Of a DNA stretch of 64,000 bases, positions 17,496 through 25,800 are shown piece after piece. A model generated the notes under the pieces. It searched no databases and was not told the DNA's origin. It worked only from the letters and a program-made list of their open reading frames with translations. The first letter of the stretch is position 1. Each line of letters starts with the position of its first letter. Source of the DNA: CAUZIB01 sp963663925 (lineage in GTDB: Bacteria > Acidobacteriota > Vicinamibacteria > Vicinamibacterales > UBA8438); assembly GCA_965237405.1 (NCBI GenBank), contig OZ250139.1, forward strand, positions 1,426,001 through 1,490,000, written 5' to 3'. Both the position numbers and the translations under genes were made by a program.

Positions 17496-17624
17496 TAAAC
17501 ACCGCCTAGATCCATCTATACCGAGAGGTTTCAGGATATCAACAAGCTAGATCATGCAAATCTGTTTGAACTGGGTCAAGTCCGCCACAAGTTCAGGCGG
17601 CAACCTTCACTTTGCCCTTAAGTC

Positions 17625-17737
17625 TCAGCGTCCACATAAGTGCGATTCTCCTAGGCACGCCACTTTCCTCATAAATACCCACCGTTCACGCGGGTGCGTG
17701 GCGTCCATTCGCGGGCGAGGCGTTGCGGTTCGGCGAG
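17625..17737 (-). repeat. Dispersed repeat, modules A and D
   Basis: Minus strand: GGACGCCACGCACCCGCGTG, AACGGTGGGTATTTATGAGG, AAAGTGGCGTGCCTAGG, then the diverged coding tail ENRTYVDAET. It sits between the BamE-like ORF and the cytochrome gene. Confidence 0.5.
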
Positions 17738-18046
17738 TCATTTCAGCAGCGGCATGAAGGCCTGAGCATGGACCGAACTCGCCCCGTCCTCTCCTGAAAC
17801 CCACACCCAACCCCGCATCCTTCCGAAGTTGCCAGCTTTCGCTTCGTAAATAAACCGATTGCCATAAGATGCAGTGAGGATCGATTCGCCCAGCAGCGCA
17901 CGGACGTGTTGGCTCGTCATCCTCTTCTGGACCTTCCGCCAATTCCCCGCAACACGAAAATCGCTCGACGTGGGCGGCGCCGGTGTCGGAATCCATGGAC
18001 GTGGCGGTGTCGTGGTACTGCGTGGCCGCGACCCGGACCGCCTCAC
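17738..18046 (-). CDS. Short BamE/SmpA-like protein, possibly coupled to the upstream gene
   Basis: 102 codons from a GTG at 18046 whose GTGA overlaps the stop of the propeller gene (18043-18045), suggesting translational coupling. The body NWRKVQKRMTSQHVRALLGE, then SYGNRFIYEAKAGNFGRMRG, follows the pattern of BamE/SmpA-type modules (short helix pair, LLGEP, strands with GW). The N-terminus is Pro/Thr-rich (PPRPWIPTPAPPTSS), and no signal peptide is visible, which is odd for this family; an export signal may have been lost. The last residues are weakly protein-like. Moderate confidence that it is expressed. Confidence 0.45.
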   Translation of the reverse strand: MRRSGSRPRSTTTPPRPWIPTPAPPTSSDFRVAGNWRKVQKRMTSQHVRALLGESILTASYGNRFIYEAKAGNFGRMRGWVWVSGEDGASSVHAQAFMPLLK

Positions 18047-19917
18047 TGCCCAGCCGTTGAGGTGCCTGGCACCGACACCTCGAACGGATACCCCGGTGGT
18101 CCGTACTTGTAGAACGCCGCTAGGGAGTCGATCTTGTCCATGTTCGGATACAGCACCCCGAAGGCGGGTGCCTCACGGCTTCCACGCGGCGAGTACCAGA
18201 CAGCGCCATCTCGGGTGACTTGGATCTTGGGCGAGTCGGCGTGTCGCTGCGGTTTCGGATAGAACGTAAACTTCTGACTACGCGTATCGAACTTCCATAT
18301 CGAGGCCCCATACTCTCCGTCAGTGGTCTGCCCTGCGTCGGCGGCCCAGACGTTACCTTGCGAATCTGGGTTGACGTCGTAGGGTTGCGCGTTCTGCTGC
18401 GGGATCGTCCGTTCGGTCATCTTTCCCGTGGACTGGTCCAACTTGACCAGTTTCCCCGAGCGCTTGCCGGCGGAATAAATGGCCCACCAGATGTTGTTCT
18501 CTGCATCCACGTTCAGGCGCCGAGTGTGAGCCGGGTAGGTCGGCGGCGTGAACTCGGTCCAGGAATTGTTGGACGTATCGAACTTGACGATCTTCCCGCC
18601 GCTCCAAAGGGCGATCCAGATGTTGTCGTTGCGGTCCGCCACGACACCGTAGGGAATGGCGTGAGGGGTGGGGATCCGATGCACGGATACCTTACCTGTG
18701 GCGCGCTCCCATTTGCTCAGGGCTCCCCCCATGATCCAGCCAACATAGATGTTTCCCTTCGAGTCCATCGCCAGTGACTGGAGGAACTTTGTCGGATTGC
18801 GTACCACGTTGTCGGGGTCCATCGGGATTTGGTACTCGAACTTCTCCGTCTTCGGATTGAATCCAAGGAGCCGCTTCTCCTTGTCGCCCGTCCGGCCCCG
18901 GTGCTCAGGAAGCCAGATCATGCCGGACGGATCGATGAGGATCTCGTGGTTGCCATTCCTGGGATCGGGATAGAGATACTCCTTCTGTTTACCCGTGCGG
19001 GGATCCAGCTTGACTAGCCGATGGGGAACTCCGCGATCTACGAGCCACACGTTTCCATCTGCATCAAAACGAGGGTCTTGGCCGTAGCGGCTGACCCGAT
19101 CCTTGGCCCACCGGGGATCATTTATTCCCTCCCCAGGAGGGTCCGTCGGTAGGTAGTACTCGATGTACATAGCCTTGCCGAGGGCCTCTTCATCGATGGG
19201 CGTCTGCTGCTCGATCCGGACGTGGCGAGGTTTACTGTCGGGTCCGAAGTGTTTGACCGCATAGGACAACAAGTCGTCCCGATCCTGCCGGCCAAAGCGG
19301 AATATCGACGCCCGGAAGGACAGCAAGCCCTGGCCGTACCTTGTGGGATCGACGTCCGAGAGAGTGCTACCGACCATGTGGTCGATGCGAGATTTCCACT
19401 GTCCCTCAGTTCCTGGACGAGAGGGAAAGAAGTTTTCGCCGTGGCATACCATGCATACCTGCTCTGCGACTTCTTTACCCGGGCCGGGCGGATAGATCTC
19501 GTCGTAGCTCTGGTATTCAACGGATCCCGCCGACCTGTTGGCCATGGCTGTTCGGCCGGTCGGAATAACAAGGGGTGGCGCATCGCCTTCGAGAGCGCGC
19601 ATCGTGAGGCTCGCCTCGGCGGTATCGCCGGCCTTCAGCGAAAGAGTTTGCACATCCGATACAAGATGCTTCGTGCTGGCACTGATCTCATAAGTGCCAG
19701 GAAACAAGGCCACGGCACGAAACCGGCCCGCGCTCGTGTACACCATGTACACGATCCCCTTGTCGACGTTCCGCAGATAGACCTGCGCGGCCTTGAACGG
19801 CTCGGCGGATGTGACCATCCCAGAAACACTCGCCGTCCCCGGAACGGCCGCCTGCAGACTGATGCCCGCCAGGATCGACACGATGACTGCCACAATTCCT
19901 AACCTTAAACAAATCAT
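18043..19917 (-). CDS. Exported carboxypeptidase-regulatory/cytochrome/streptogramin-lyase-like propeller protein
   Basis: 624 residues. Signal peptide MICLRLGIVAVIVSILAGIS, then a carboxypeptidase regulatory-like beta-sandwich (ASVSGMVTSAEPFKAAQVYL... FPGTYEISAS), one haem c motif (EQVCMVCHGENFFPSRPG), and a C-terminal Vgb/NHL-type six-blade propeller with repeats such as DADGNVWLVDRGVPHRLVKL, DSKGNIYVGWIMGGALSKWE, DRNDNIWIALWSGGKIVKFD and DSQGNVWAADAG. Propellers of this type include virginiamycin B lyase, but the cytochrome fusion points to a periplasmic redox or binding role, not antibiotic cleavage. Module B repeat lies 210-340 bp upstream. Confidence 0.85.
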   Translation of the reverse strand: MICLRLGIVAVIVSILAGISLQAAVPGTASVSGMVTSAEPFKAAQVYLRNVDKGIVYMVYTSAGRFRAVALFPGTYEISASTKHLVSDVQTLSLKAGDTAEASLTMRALEGDAPPLVIPTGRTAMANRSAGSVEYQSYDEIYPPGPGKEVAEQVCMVCHGENFFPSRPGTEGQWKSRIDHMVGSTLSDVDPTRYGQGLLSFRASIFRFGRQDRDDLLSYAVKHFGPDSKPRHVRIEQQTPIDEEALGKAMYIEYYLPTDPPGEGINDPRWAKDRVSRYGQDPRFDADGNVWLVDRGVPHRLVKLDPRTGKQKEYLYPDPRNGNHEILIDPSGMIWLPEHRGRTGDKEKRLLGFNPKTEKFEYQIPMDPDNVVRNPTKFLQSLAMDSKGNIYVGWIMGGALSKWERATGKVSVHRIPTPHAIPYGVVADRNDNIWIALWSGGKIVKFDTSNNSWTEFTPPTYPAHTRRLNVDAENNIWWAIYSAGKRSGKLVKLDQSTGKMTERTIPQQNAQPYDVNPDSQGNVWAADAGQTTDGEYGASIWKFDTRSQKFTFYPKPQRHADSPKIQVTRDGAVWYSPRGSREAPAFGVLYPNMDKIDSLAAFYKYGPPGYPFEVSVPGTSTAGQ

Positions 19918-20118
19918 TGTCTGCTCCTTAAACGATGAACTGGATACGTCGTGCCGAGGATGCCCGCTCTGGTGGGGCTAAGTCAAATCCCAGTAGACCG
20001 CGTGGTCCGATCTGGCTACCGTCCTCTACGCTACGAGATCTTGCATCTAAGACGTCTTCGTTCCGTAGGTCTACCGCAAAGGTCGACTTCTCGGTGTAAA
20101 CGTCCTCCTACGCTGCGT

Positions 20119-20260
20119 ATCTTTCGGAGTTTCGAAACGCGTCCATCTCTTTCAACTACCCAAGCACTTGATTCCAATTCGGAACCCTTAGGTACGCCAC
20201 TTCGCTCAGAAATACCGATCGTTCACGCGGATGCGCGGCGTCCCACGCGCGGGTGTTTAG
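20119..20260 (-). repeat. Dispersed repeat, modules A+B
   Basis: Minus strand: CCCGCGCGTGGGACGCCGCG, CATCCGCGTGAACG, GGTATTTCTGAGCGAAGTGG, then TTCCGAATTGGAATCAAGTG and GATGGACGCGTTTCG. It shows module A (GACGCC...CGTGAAC) directly joined to module B. The rest of 19918-20256 has no gene. Confidence 0.6.
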
Positions 20261-20655
20261 ACGACGTAGACCCCGAGGTAGACAAAGCCTATTCCGGCCA
20301 GCACCCTAAGGACGCTGAAGACTGGAGCAGACACTGAGTTCTCCAAGAAGCTGTATATGGCGCTTCCGACTCGCCGCGCGCTGTCAGGCAGCACCACGAC
20401 CCAGAGGGCCTCGGCCGCCGTGATCCATCCGAAGGCGTAGAGCAAACTGGCCAGCGCCCCCTCGCCCAAGGGGAGAAGGATGAGTGCCATCGCGAATGTT
20501 GCCATCACGACACTGAGTGCTCGACATCGGGTGTTGGTCGAGAAAAACACTCGGTCGTAGAAACGTAGTGCCGCACTCGGCGTATATACCAGTGGTAAGG
20601 ATTCGACAATGCTGCCAATTCCAGGCACGATGCAGATGATCGCTAGTGAATCCAT
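20257..20655 (-). CDS. Small four-helix membrane protein
   Basis: 132 residues, intact paralogue of the frameshifted gene at 7182-7593: MDSLAIICIVPGIGSIVESL, SAALRFYDRVFFSTNTRCRA, LLPLGEGALASLLYAFGWIT and a C-terminal VLAGIGFVYLGVYVV. Four hydrophobic segments predict an integral membrane protein. Both paralogues follow a P-type promoter repeat at similar distance (89 and 66 bp). Function unknown; a family with this GEGALA..L..LGW pattern occurs as hypothetical proteins in related genomes. Confidence 0.7.
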   Translation of the reverse strand: MDSLAIICIVPGIGSIVESLPLVYTPSAALRFYDRVFFSTNTRCRALSVVMATFAMALILLPLGEGALASLLYAFGWITAAEALWVVVLPDSARRVGSAIYSFLENSVSAPVFSVLRVLAGIGFVYLGVYVV

Positions 20656-20743
20656 GATGGCCTGCCCTCTCCGATGCGAGACGATAAGCGTCAGCGCCTT
20701 CGATCAGCTCTCTCCGACCCCAACGCTGCGGGTGTAGACGCCG

Positions 20744-20820
20744 ATCCTACCGCTGGCTTGCAGGGAGGACAATCCGGGGGGGGGGGGGGGGGGGGGGCAA
20801 CGGGGCCGGGGGTTACGGGT
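20744..20820 (-). promoter_or_regulatory. Dispersed promoter repeat (P) with 22-G homopolymer
   Basis: Minus strand upstream block (CCCGTAACCCCCGGCCCCGT), a run of 22 C (plus-strand G, 20776-20797), TTGTCC (20767-20772), 17 bp, TAGGAT (20744-20749); start codon 89 bp downstream. The homopolymer replaces the few bases that normally separate CCCCG from the -35. Confidence 0.6.
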
Positions 20821-21223
20821 GTGTGACTCGTCATCAGGAATTACCCGGCATCAATAGTCTGACGTTCACCTAAACAAAAGGCTATTCCGCATCCGACACA
20901 CCTTTCAGCGCATTAAGAATGGTGTCGCGTTCGAGACGAGCGGACGAATACACCGGCGAATGGCACACTCCAGACGCCACCCCCTACTACCCCTAAGAGC
21001 GTAATGAGTGGAACCTCGCCCCAGCTGCCGGTCCCACCAAAGACCGGACCAAGCACCGGGATGATTAAAGTAAGACAAGCAACCAGAATTAGGGACCAAC
21101 CTGAGAGCGTGAAGTGCAACATCCTGCTCGCAGCGTGTCGCGTCAGAAACGCAGACGCTACGGGTATAGCCATAAATTGTACCGCCCCAGGGTTCTTGGA
21201 CAGTGGTTTGAAGGTAATCACTT

Positions 21224-22117
21224 CTATGCTGCCGCGTCTAGCCCGACCCGGTCGCGTCGCACCTGGGCTGGGCTTCGATAGTCGTACTTCTCAAGCATCC
21301 ACTGTTCGTTGTATGTCCGCTTGAACTCAAGCAAGGCGAGGCGGAGCTCCTCGATCGTTTCGAAGCTCCGTACCCACAAGACGTTCTCCTTCAGTGTGCG
21401 GATGAAGCGCTCAGCGACGCCATTCCCTTCGGGCTCCCGCACGAAGCTCGGTGAGCTCTCGATACCAAAGAACTTGATCTCCCGTTGGAAGTCATCGGCC
21501 AGGTAGTTCGATCCGTGGTCGTGACGAAGACGAAGCCCGCTGGCGACACCTTTGGCGATGGCGCCGAAGCGTTCCCGGACGCCCTGGCGGATCGGCTCCA
21601 GGGCCTCGAACCGGCTCCCGCTCTTGGCCGCATGGAGGCCGATGCACTCGGTCGTACAGTGATCGACAGCCACGAACACGAACGCCGCCCCCTCGCCGAC
21701 CGTCACCGTGGCCGACATGTCCGTTCCCCACATCACATCGGGGGCCTCCGTGGTGATCGTGCCGTCATGCGCCTTCGGGCCGTGCGCGTGCCCCGCGCGG
21801 TGCGGGGCCTGGAGGTCGTGCTCCCGCATCAACCGCCGCACCCGCTCCTTCGAGGTGCGGATCCCCGCGACCCGCAGCTTCGCCCAGGCTTTGCGGTACC
21901 CCTCGCCATGAAACGGCGAGGCTTCGAGTACCCGGCGGATGTGGCCGACCAGCACCTCGTCCGGGGCGGCACCGACCGGCCCGCGGCGACACCACGGCGC
22001 GCGTGACCTCGTCGCGTGACGCCTCGCGTAGACGCTGGACCGCGCCCGCTCCCACACGCGGCAGATCCGCTGCACGCCGTACGCCCGACGGGTGGAGATC
22101 GAATGGGCGCCACTCAT
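21224..22117 (-). CDS. IS3-family transposase OrfB (DDE integrase domain)
   Basis: 297 residues. N-terminal HTH_21-like part (GEGYRKAWAKLRVAGIRTSK), then an rve integrase core: VMWGTDMSA (Asp133), LRLRHDHGSNY (Asp200) and EGNGVAERFIRTLKENV (Glu236), giving the DD(35)E spacing of IS3 family enzymes. ATG overlaps the orfA stop. Intact. Confidence 0.93.
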   Translation of the reverse strand: MSGAHSISTRRAYGVQRICRVWERARSSVYARRHATRSRAPWCRRGPVGAAPDEVLVGHIRRVLEASPFHGEGYRKAWAKLRVAGIRTSKERVRRLMREHDLQAPHRAGHAHGPKAHDGTITTEAPDVMWGTDMSATVTVGEGAAFVFVAVDHCTTECIGLHAAKSGSRFEALEPIRQGVRERFGAIAKGVASGLRLRHDHGSNYLADDFQREIKFFGIESSPSFVREPEGNGVAERFIRTLKENVLWVRSFETIEELRLALLEFKRTYNEQWMLEKYDYRSPAQVRRDRVGLDAAA

Positions 22118-22473
22118 CGCGTCGACCTCCTCCGGGCCAAAGGGGAGCCGGCCTCCAGCTGGTCCACCTTCGCGTAGAGCAGTTCGTTCTCCATCAGCAG
22201 CTCGCCGACCTTGGCCCGCAGCCGACGGTTGTCTTCACCCCGGGCATCCGTCGCTCGGCTCTTCAGGCCCGCCTGGCCCGCGGCCAGAAACTGATCGCGC
22301 CACTGCGACGCCCGCGCCGCCGTGATCCTCCACTCCCGCGACACGGACTCGAGATCCTCCCCGCGCAGCAAGCACATCACCACGGCGCTCTTGCGACCGA
22401 CTGAAAACCGGCCCCCTCCGGTCGCCCTCCGGCCTCCCTCCGCCACCGCCGACTCCTGATCGTGCTTCTCCAT
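22114..22473 (-). CDS. IS3-family transposase OrfA (helix-turn-helix)
   Basis: 119 residues from the ATG at 22473, which has AGGAGG upstream; the frame extends to 22506. Transposase_8-like HTH (SVGRKSAVVMCLLRGEDLES, VSREWRITAARASQWRDQFL) followed by a leucine-zipper-like tail (DNRRLRAKVGELLMENELLY) that normally pairs OrfA with OrfB. Directs binding to the IS ends. Confidence 0.85.
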   Translation of the reverse strand: MEKHDQESAVAEGGRRATGGGRFSVGRKSAVVMCLLRGEDLESVSREWRITAARASQWRDQFLAAGQAGLKSRATDARGEDNRRLRAKVGELLMENELLYAKVDQLEAGSPLARRRSTR

Positions 22474-22720
22474 CTCGACACTCCTCCTACGAGAACTCTC
22501 TCGCAATCAAGTGTCCAAGAAAACCCTGGGGCGCCCCAAAATGTCATGAGGGTGGACCACAAGTAGCACATCGGATTAGCAACCCGAATAACGGTGGCTA
22601 GGCACAAGCCGACTAATGTACCTGTAGCGGCGCCACATAAGACCACATTTCCGGCGATGATCAGAGGCCCTGGTTTCTGGACAGTCATCCCTTGATGCCG
22701 AGCGAACGACAACAAGGTCT

Positions 22721-22749
22721 AGCCTACCGCAGCCAGGCGGGCGGCTCAA
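22721..22749 (-). promoter_or_regulatory. Dispersed promoter repeat (P) of the IS3-split gene
   Basis: Minus strand CCTCCCCG, TTGAGC (22744-22749), 17 bp, TAGGCT (22721-22726); 33 bp before the start at 22688. Confidence 0.65.
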
Positions 22750-22800
22750 CGGGGAGGCGGCTAGTAGAGCATTCGCGTCAGGCTGGCCCGTCGTCCTAGG

Positions 22801-25800
22801 CTAGGGCGATGCGTCTGGCGGGATCGGTCGCAGCACGAACAAGAGTTCGCCCTCCGTCACGAGTTGTCCATTTTGTGCGTTGATTCGGACGACCTCGTAG
22901 TCCATGTCGGGCGGGTAGACTTCTTCATCTGCGTTGTAGCGCTCAATGGAGAATTCCTCGAACATCTTCATTGCTTCTACTAGGCAAACCGTCGTGTCGA
23001 CTTGAATCCGGTCGCCTACTGCGACGAAATCGGCTTGGTCTGGTCCCGGCGCAGAGTAGAAGACACATGGCACTGGCGCGACAACCTTCAGTTCATCGCT
23101 ATCTTCGATCACAACGCTAGACCGGTCGAGCGTGGCACGAGGACCGCGAAGCGCCTCGACCTGGACAATGAGGCTGCCGACGTTCACGCGCTCCAAGAAC
23201 CGCTCCATGTAGCCCGTGTCGTGCCGCCCGTCTATGAACTCCTTGTCCTCCAGGATGAGCCGCAAGAGTGGGACGTTGGTGCCGATGCCTTCGACCTGGA
23301 CCTCCGAGAGCCAAGTCCTGAGGACTTGAATAGCCTCGGCGCGACTCTTGCCCCGGGCGACCACTTGCGCCAGCAGGTTATCGTAAAACGGAGAAACGAC
23401 GCTTCCGGTATCGATCGTCGCAATGAGGTCCACGTCGTCTGTTTCCGGGAACACGCATGCGCGAACGGTCCCGGGGTCGGGCAAGATGCGCAGTCCTTTC
23501 TCCGCGTCGAACCGGAGATGCTCGGCGTTGATACGGAGTTCGATGGCATAGCCCTGCTCGGTGACCTCCAGATTCTCGATCGACTCGCCAGCTGCGACCC
23601 GGAATTGTTCTCGCACGATGTCGATGCCGGTGACGGCTTCCGTGACAGGATGCTCCACTTGAAGTCGAGCGTTTACCTCCATGAAATAGATCTGCTGGGC
23701 CTCGAGGTCGAAGATGAACTCGACCGTACCGGCCCCGACGTAGCCGACGTCGGCGACGAGATTGCGGGCGTGCTCGAAGGCTGCGGTACGAAGCTCATCG
23801 GAGAGTAGGATCGACCCTGACTCCTCGATGATCTTCTGTTGGTTCCGCTGAACGCTGCAGTCACGTAGTCCCAGCCCGCGGGTGTGCCCGTGCCGGTCGC
23901 AGAGCACCTGAATTTCCACATGACGAAACCGCTCGATGAACTTCTCGAGGTAGAGGTCACTGCTTCCGAAGACACTCCGGGCCTCGGCCGCCATGCGAAG
24001 GAATACATACTCCAGCTGCGTAGGCTCTCGAACGATCTCGATGCCGCGGCCGCCACCACCGTGAACCGCTTTCAACACGACGGGATATCCGATGTCGTTC
24101 GCGATACCGACGGCGGCTCCTGGACTGGTTACGACGCCGTGACTGCCAGGCACCACAGGAATGCCGAGGCGCTGCGCTGCCTGAACAGCGTTCGACTTGT
24201 TGCTCATGCGTTCCATGCTTCGCTCGGCAGGCCCAATGAAGTTGAGACCGTGCTGATCGCAGAGAGCGGCGAAGGCGGAACTCTCGGAGAGAAAGCCGAT
24301 ACCCGGATGGACCGCGTCACACCCCTCGGTTTCGGCAATGCGAATGACGGAGTGCGCGTTGAGGTAGCTCTCATCGGGTGTCGATCCGCCAAGACAGACC
24401 AGCGTATCGGATTCGGAAAGGCGCTTGGTCGCGACCGACTCCATGTCGGGGTCGGACTGCACGAGAACGATGTCGAGCCCGTGCTCGTGGGCACCCTCGA
24501 TGAGCTTGACCGCCGTGCAACCTCGTGCGTGCAGGAGCACCTTGGAGACGGGCCGGTAGAGCTTGCGCCACGGTCGACGCCGCTGGCCCTCGATCGTCTC
24601 GCAATGTACCTTTCCTCCAAGAACGTTGTCGATCACCTCGGCGACGCTTACCGTCGGCAACGGGATATTGGGGTCGATCGCCCGCAGTCGGTCGTCGAGG
24701 TCGCTAGCGAACGGGTGCCAGACGAGTCCCATCATGGCGCCGGATACCTCGGACAAGTAGTTCGACAGGGTCGAGGTCATGGGCAGGTGGGACGGCACGA
24801 CGATCTGACCCGCAAACGGTATCGATGCGCCAGAAACGTAAAACGTGTCGATCAGGGGGTGCGTCACAAGACTGGCCTGCGCGCCTCCCGTACAGTCCCC
24901 GAATCCGAAAACCAGCACCGGGAGCTCGTTCTCACGCACGAAGCGGGTGATGCGATCGTTGACGATCGCCATCGAGAACAACGCTCCTGCGCCCTCCTTT
25001 GTCTGCATACCACCGGATGAGACGAAACAGATGACAGGTAATTTCTCGTTTGCGCAACGGAGGAGAAGCCGACAGACCTTGACGCCGCTCGCCATATCGA
25101 ACGAGCCGGCCTGAAACCCAAGATTCGACACCATGACGCCGACTCGCTGGGTACGTCCGTTGCGCTCGAAGTTGGCGAGCGCCGTGACCGTGCCGCACGG
25201 CACCACGCCACGATCGAGTGCCTGCTCGATGGAGATCCGGAACCCCGGGAAGGAGATCGGATCAGCGGTCATCATCGTTCTGTCGAGCTCGTCGATTTCC
25301 GTAAAGAACTCCTCGAAGATGCGTGTCGGCGTCATCGTCTCGCGGCGCTTGACCTCAATGAGAACTTCTTGGATCAAGAGGTCCTTGTAAGCCCGGTCGA
25401 GTCGGTTCCAGAAGTCTTTAATACCGATGTTTCGCGGTCGGATTCGACCGTCGTATCGACTCCCACGTTCCGTGTCGTAGTAGCTCGGCAGGAGATGATC
25501 GAAGAAAAAGGTAATGAGTCCGAAGAGCGGCTCGGAAACGGTCGGGAAGGCGGCCTTCTTCCAGTGTGCGACTGATTTCATCAATGCGCCCCGACGGCGG
25601 TATGTGCTCAGGCGCCGGACCCAGTGATCGAAGCTGACCGCACGTGTTTCTTCGGGCAAACTGTCCATTCCGGTTGTGTCTCCCGCCGATGCGGGTAAGA
25701 CCTTGGCGAGAGCGGCCTCCAGGAGGGCCCCGACCGAGTCGTGCGAGATGCGGTTGGTCTCCATCGCCTTGAAGGCCACGGCCTTGAGTTCTGCGATAAT

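Larger units (their letters stand above)
21178..22538 (-). mobile_element. IS3-family insertion sequence (1361 bp)
   Basis: Terminal inverted repeats begin TGTACCGCCCCAGGGTTCTT (left) and TGGGGCGCCCCAGGGTTTTC (right, reverse complement), both with the TG end usual for IS3 elements. A 4-bp duplication AAAT flanks the element (21174-21177 and 22539-22542). Two genes, orfA and orfB, lie on the minus strand and overlap by ATGA, not by the -1 frameshift arrangement common in IS3. Confidence 0.9.
20913..22688 (-). pseudogene. Membrane protein gene split by the IS3-family element
   Basis: Removing 21178-22538 and one copy of the AAAT duplication joins 22688-22539 to 21177-20913 in a single frame of about 136 codons. 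It starts MTVQKPGPLIIAGNVVLCGA, crosses the scar as WSTLMTFMAIPVASAF and continues FTLSGWSLILVACLTLIIPV and LITLLGVVGGGVWSVP. Four hydrophobic segments predict an inner-membrane protein; it resembles in size and style, but not sequence, the two small membrane proteins at 7.2 and 20.3 kb. Frame restoration across the junction is direct evidence that the IS inactivated a previously intact gene. A P promoter repeat lies at 22721-22749, 33 bp before the start. Confidence 0.75.
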
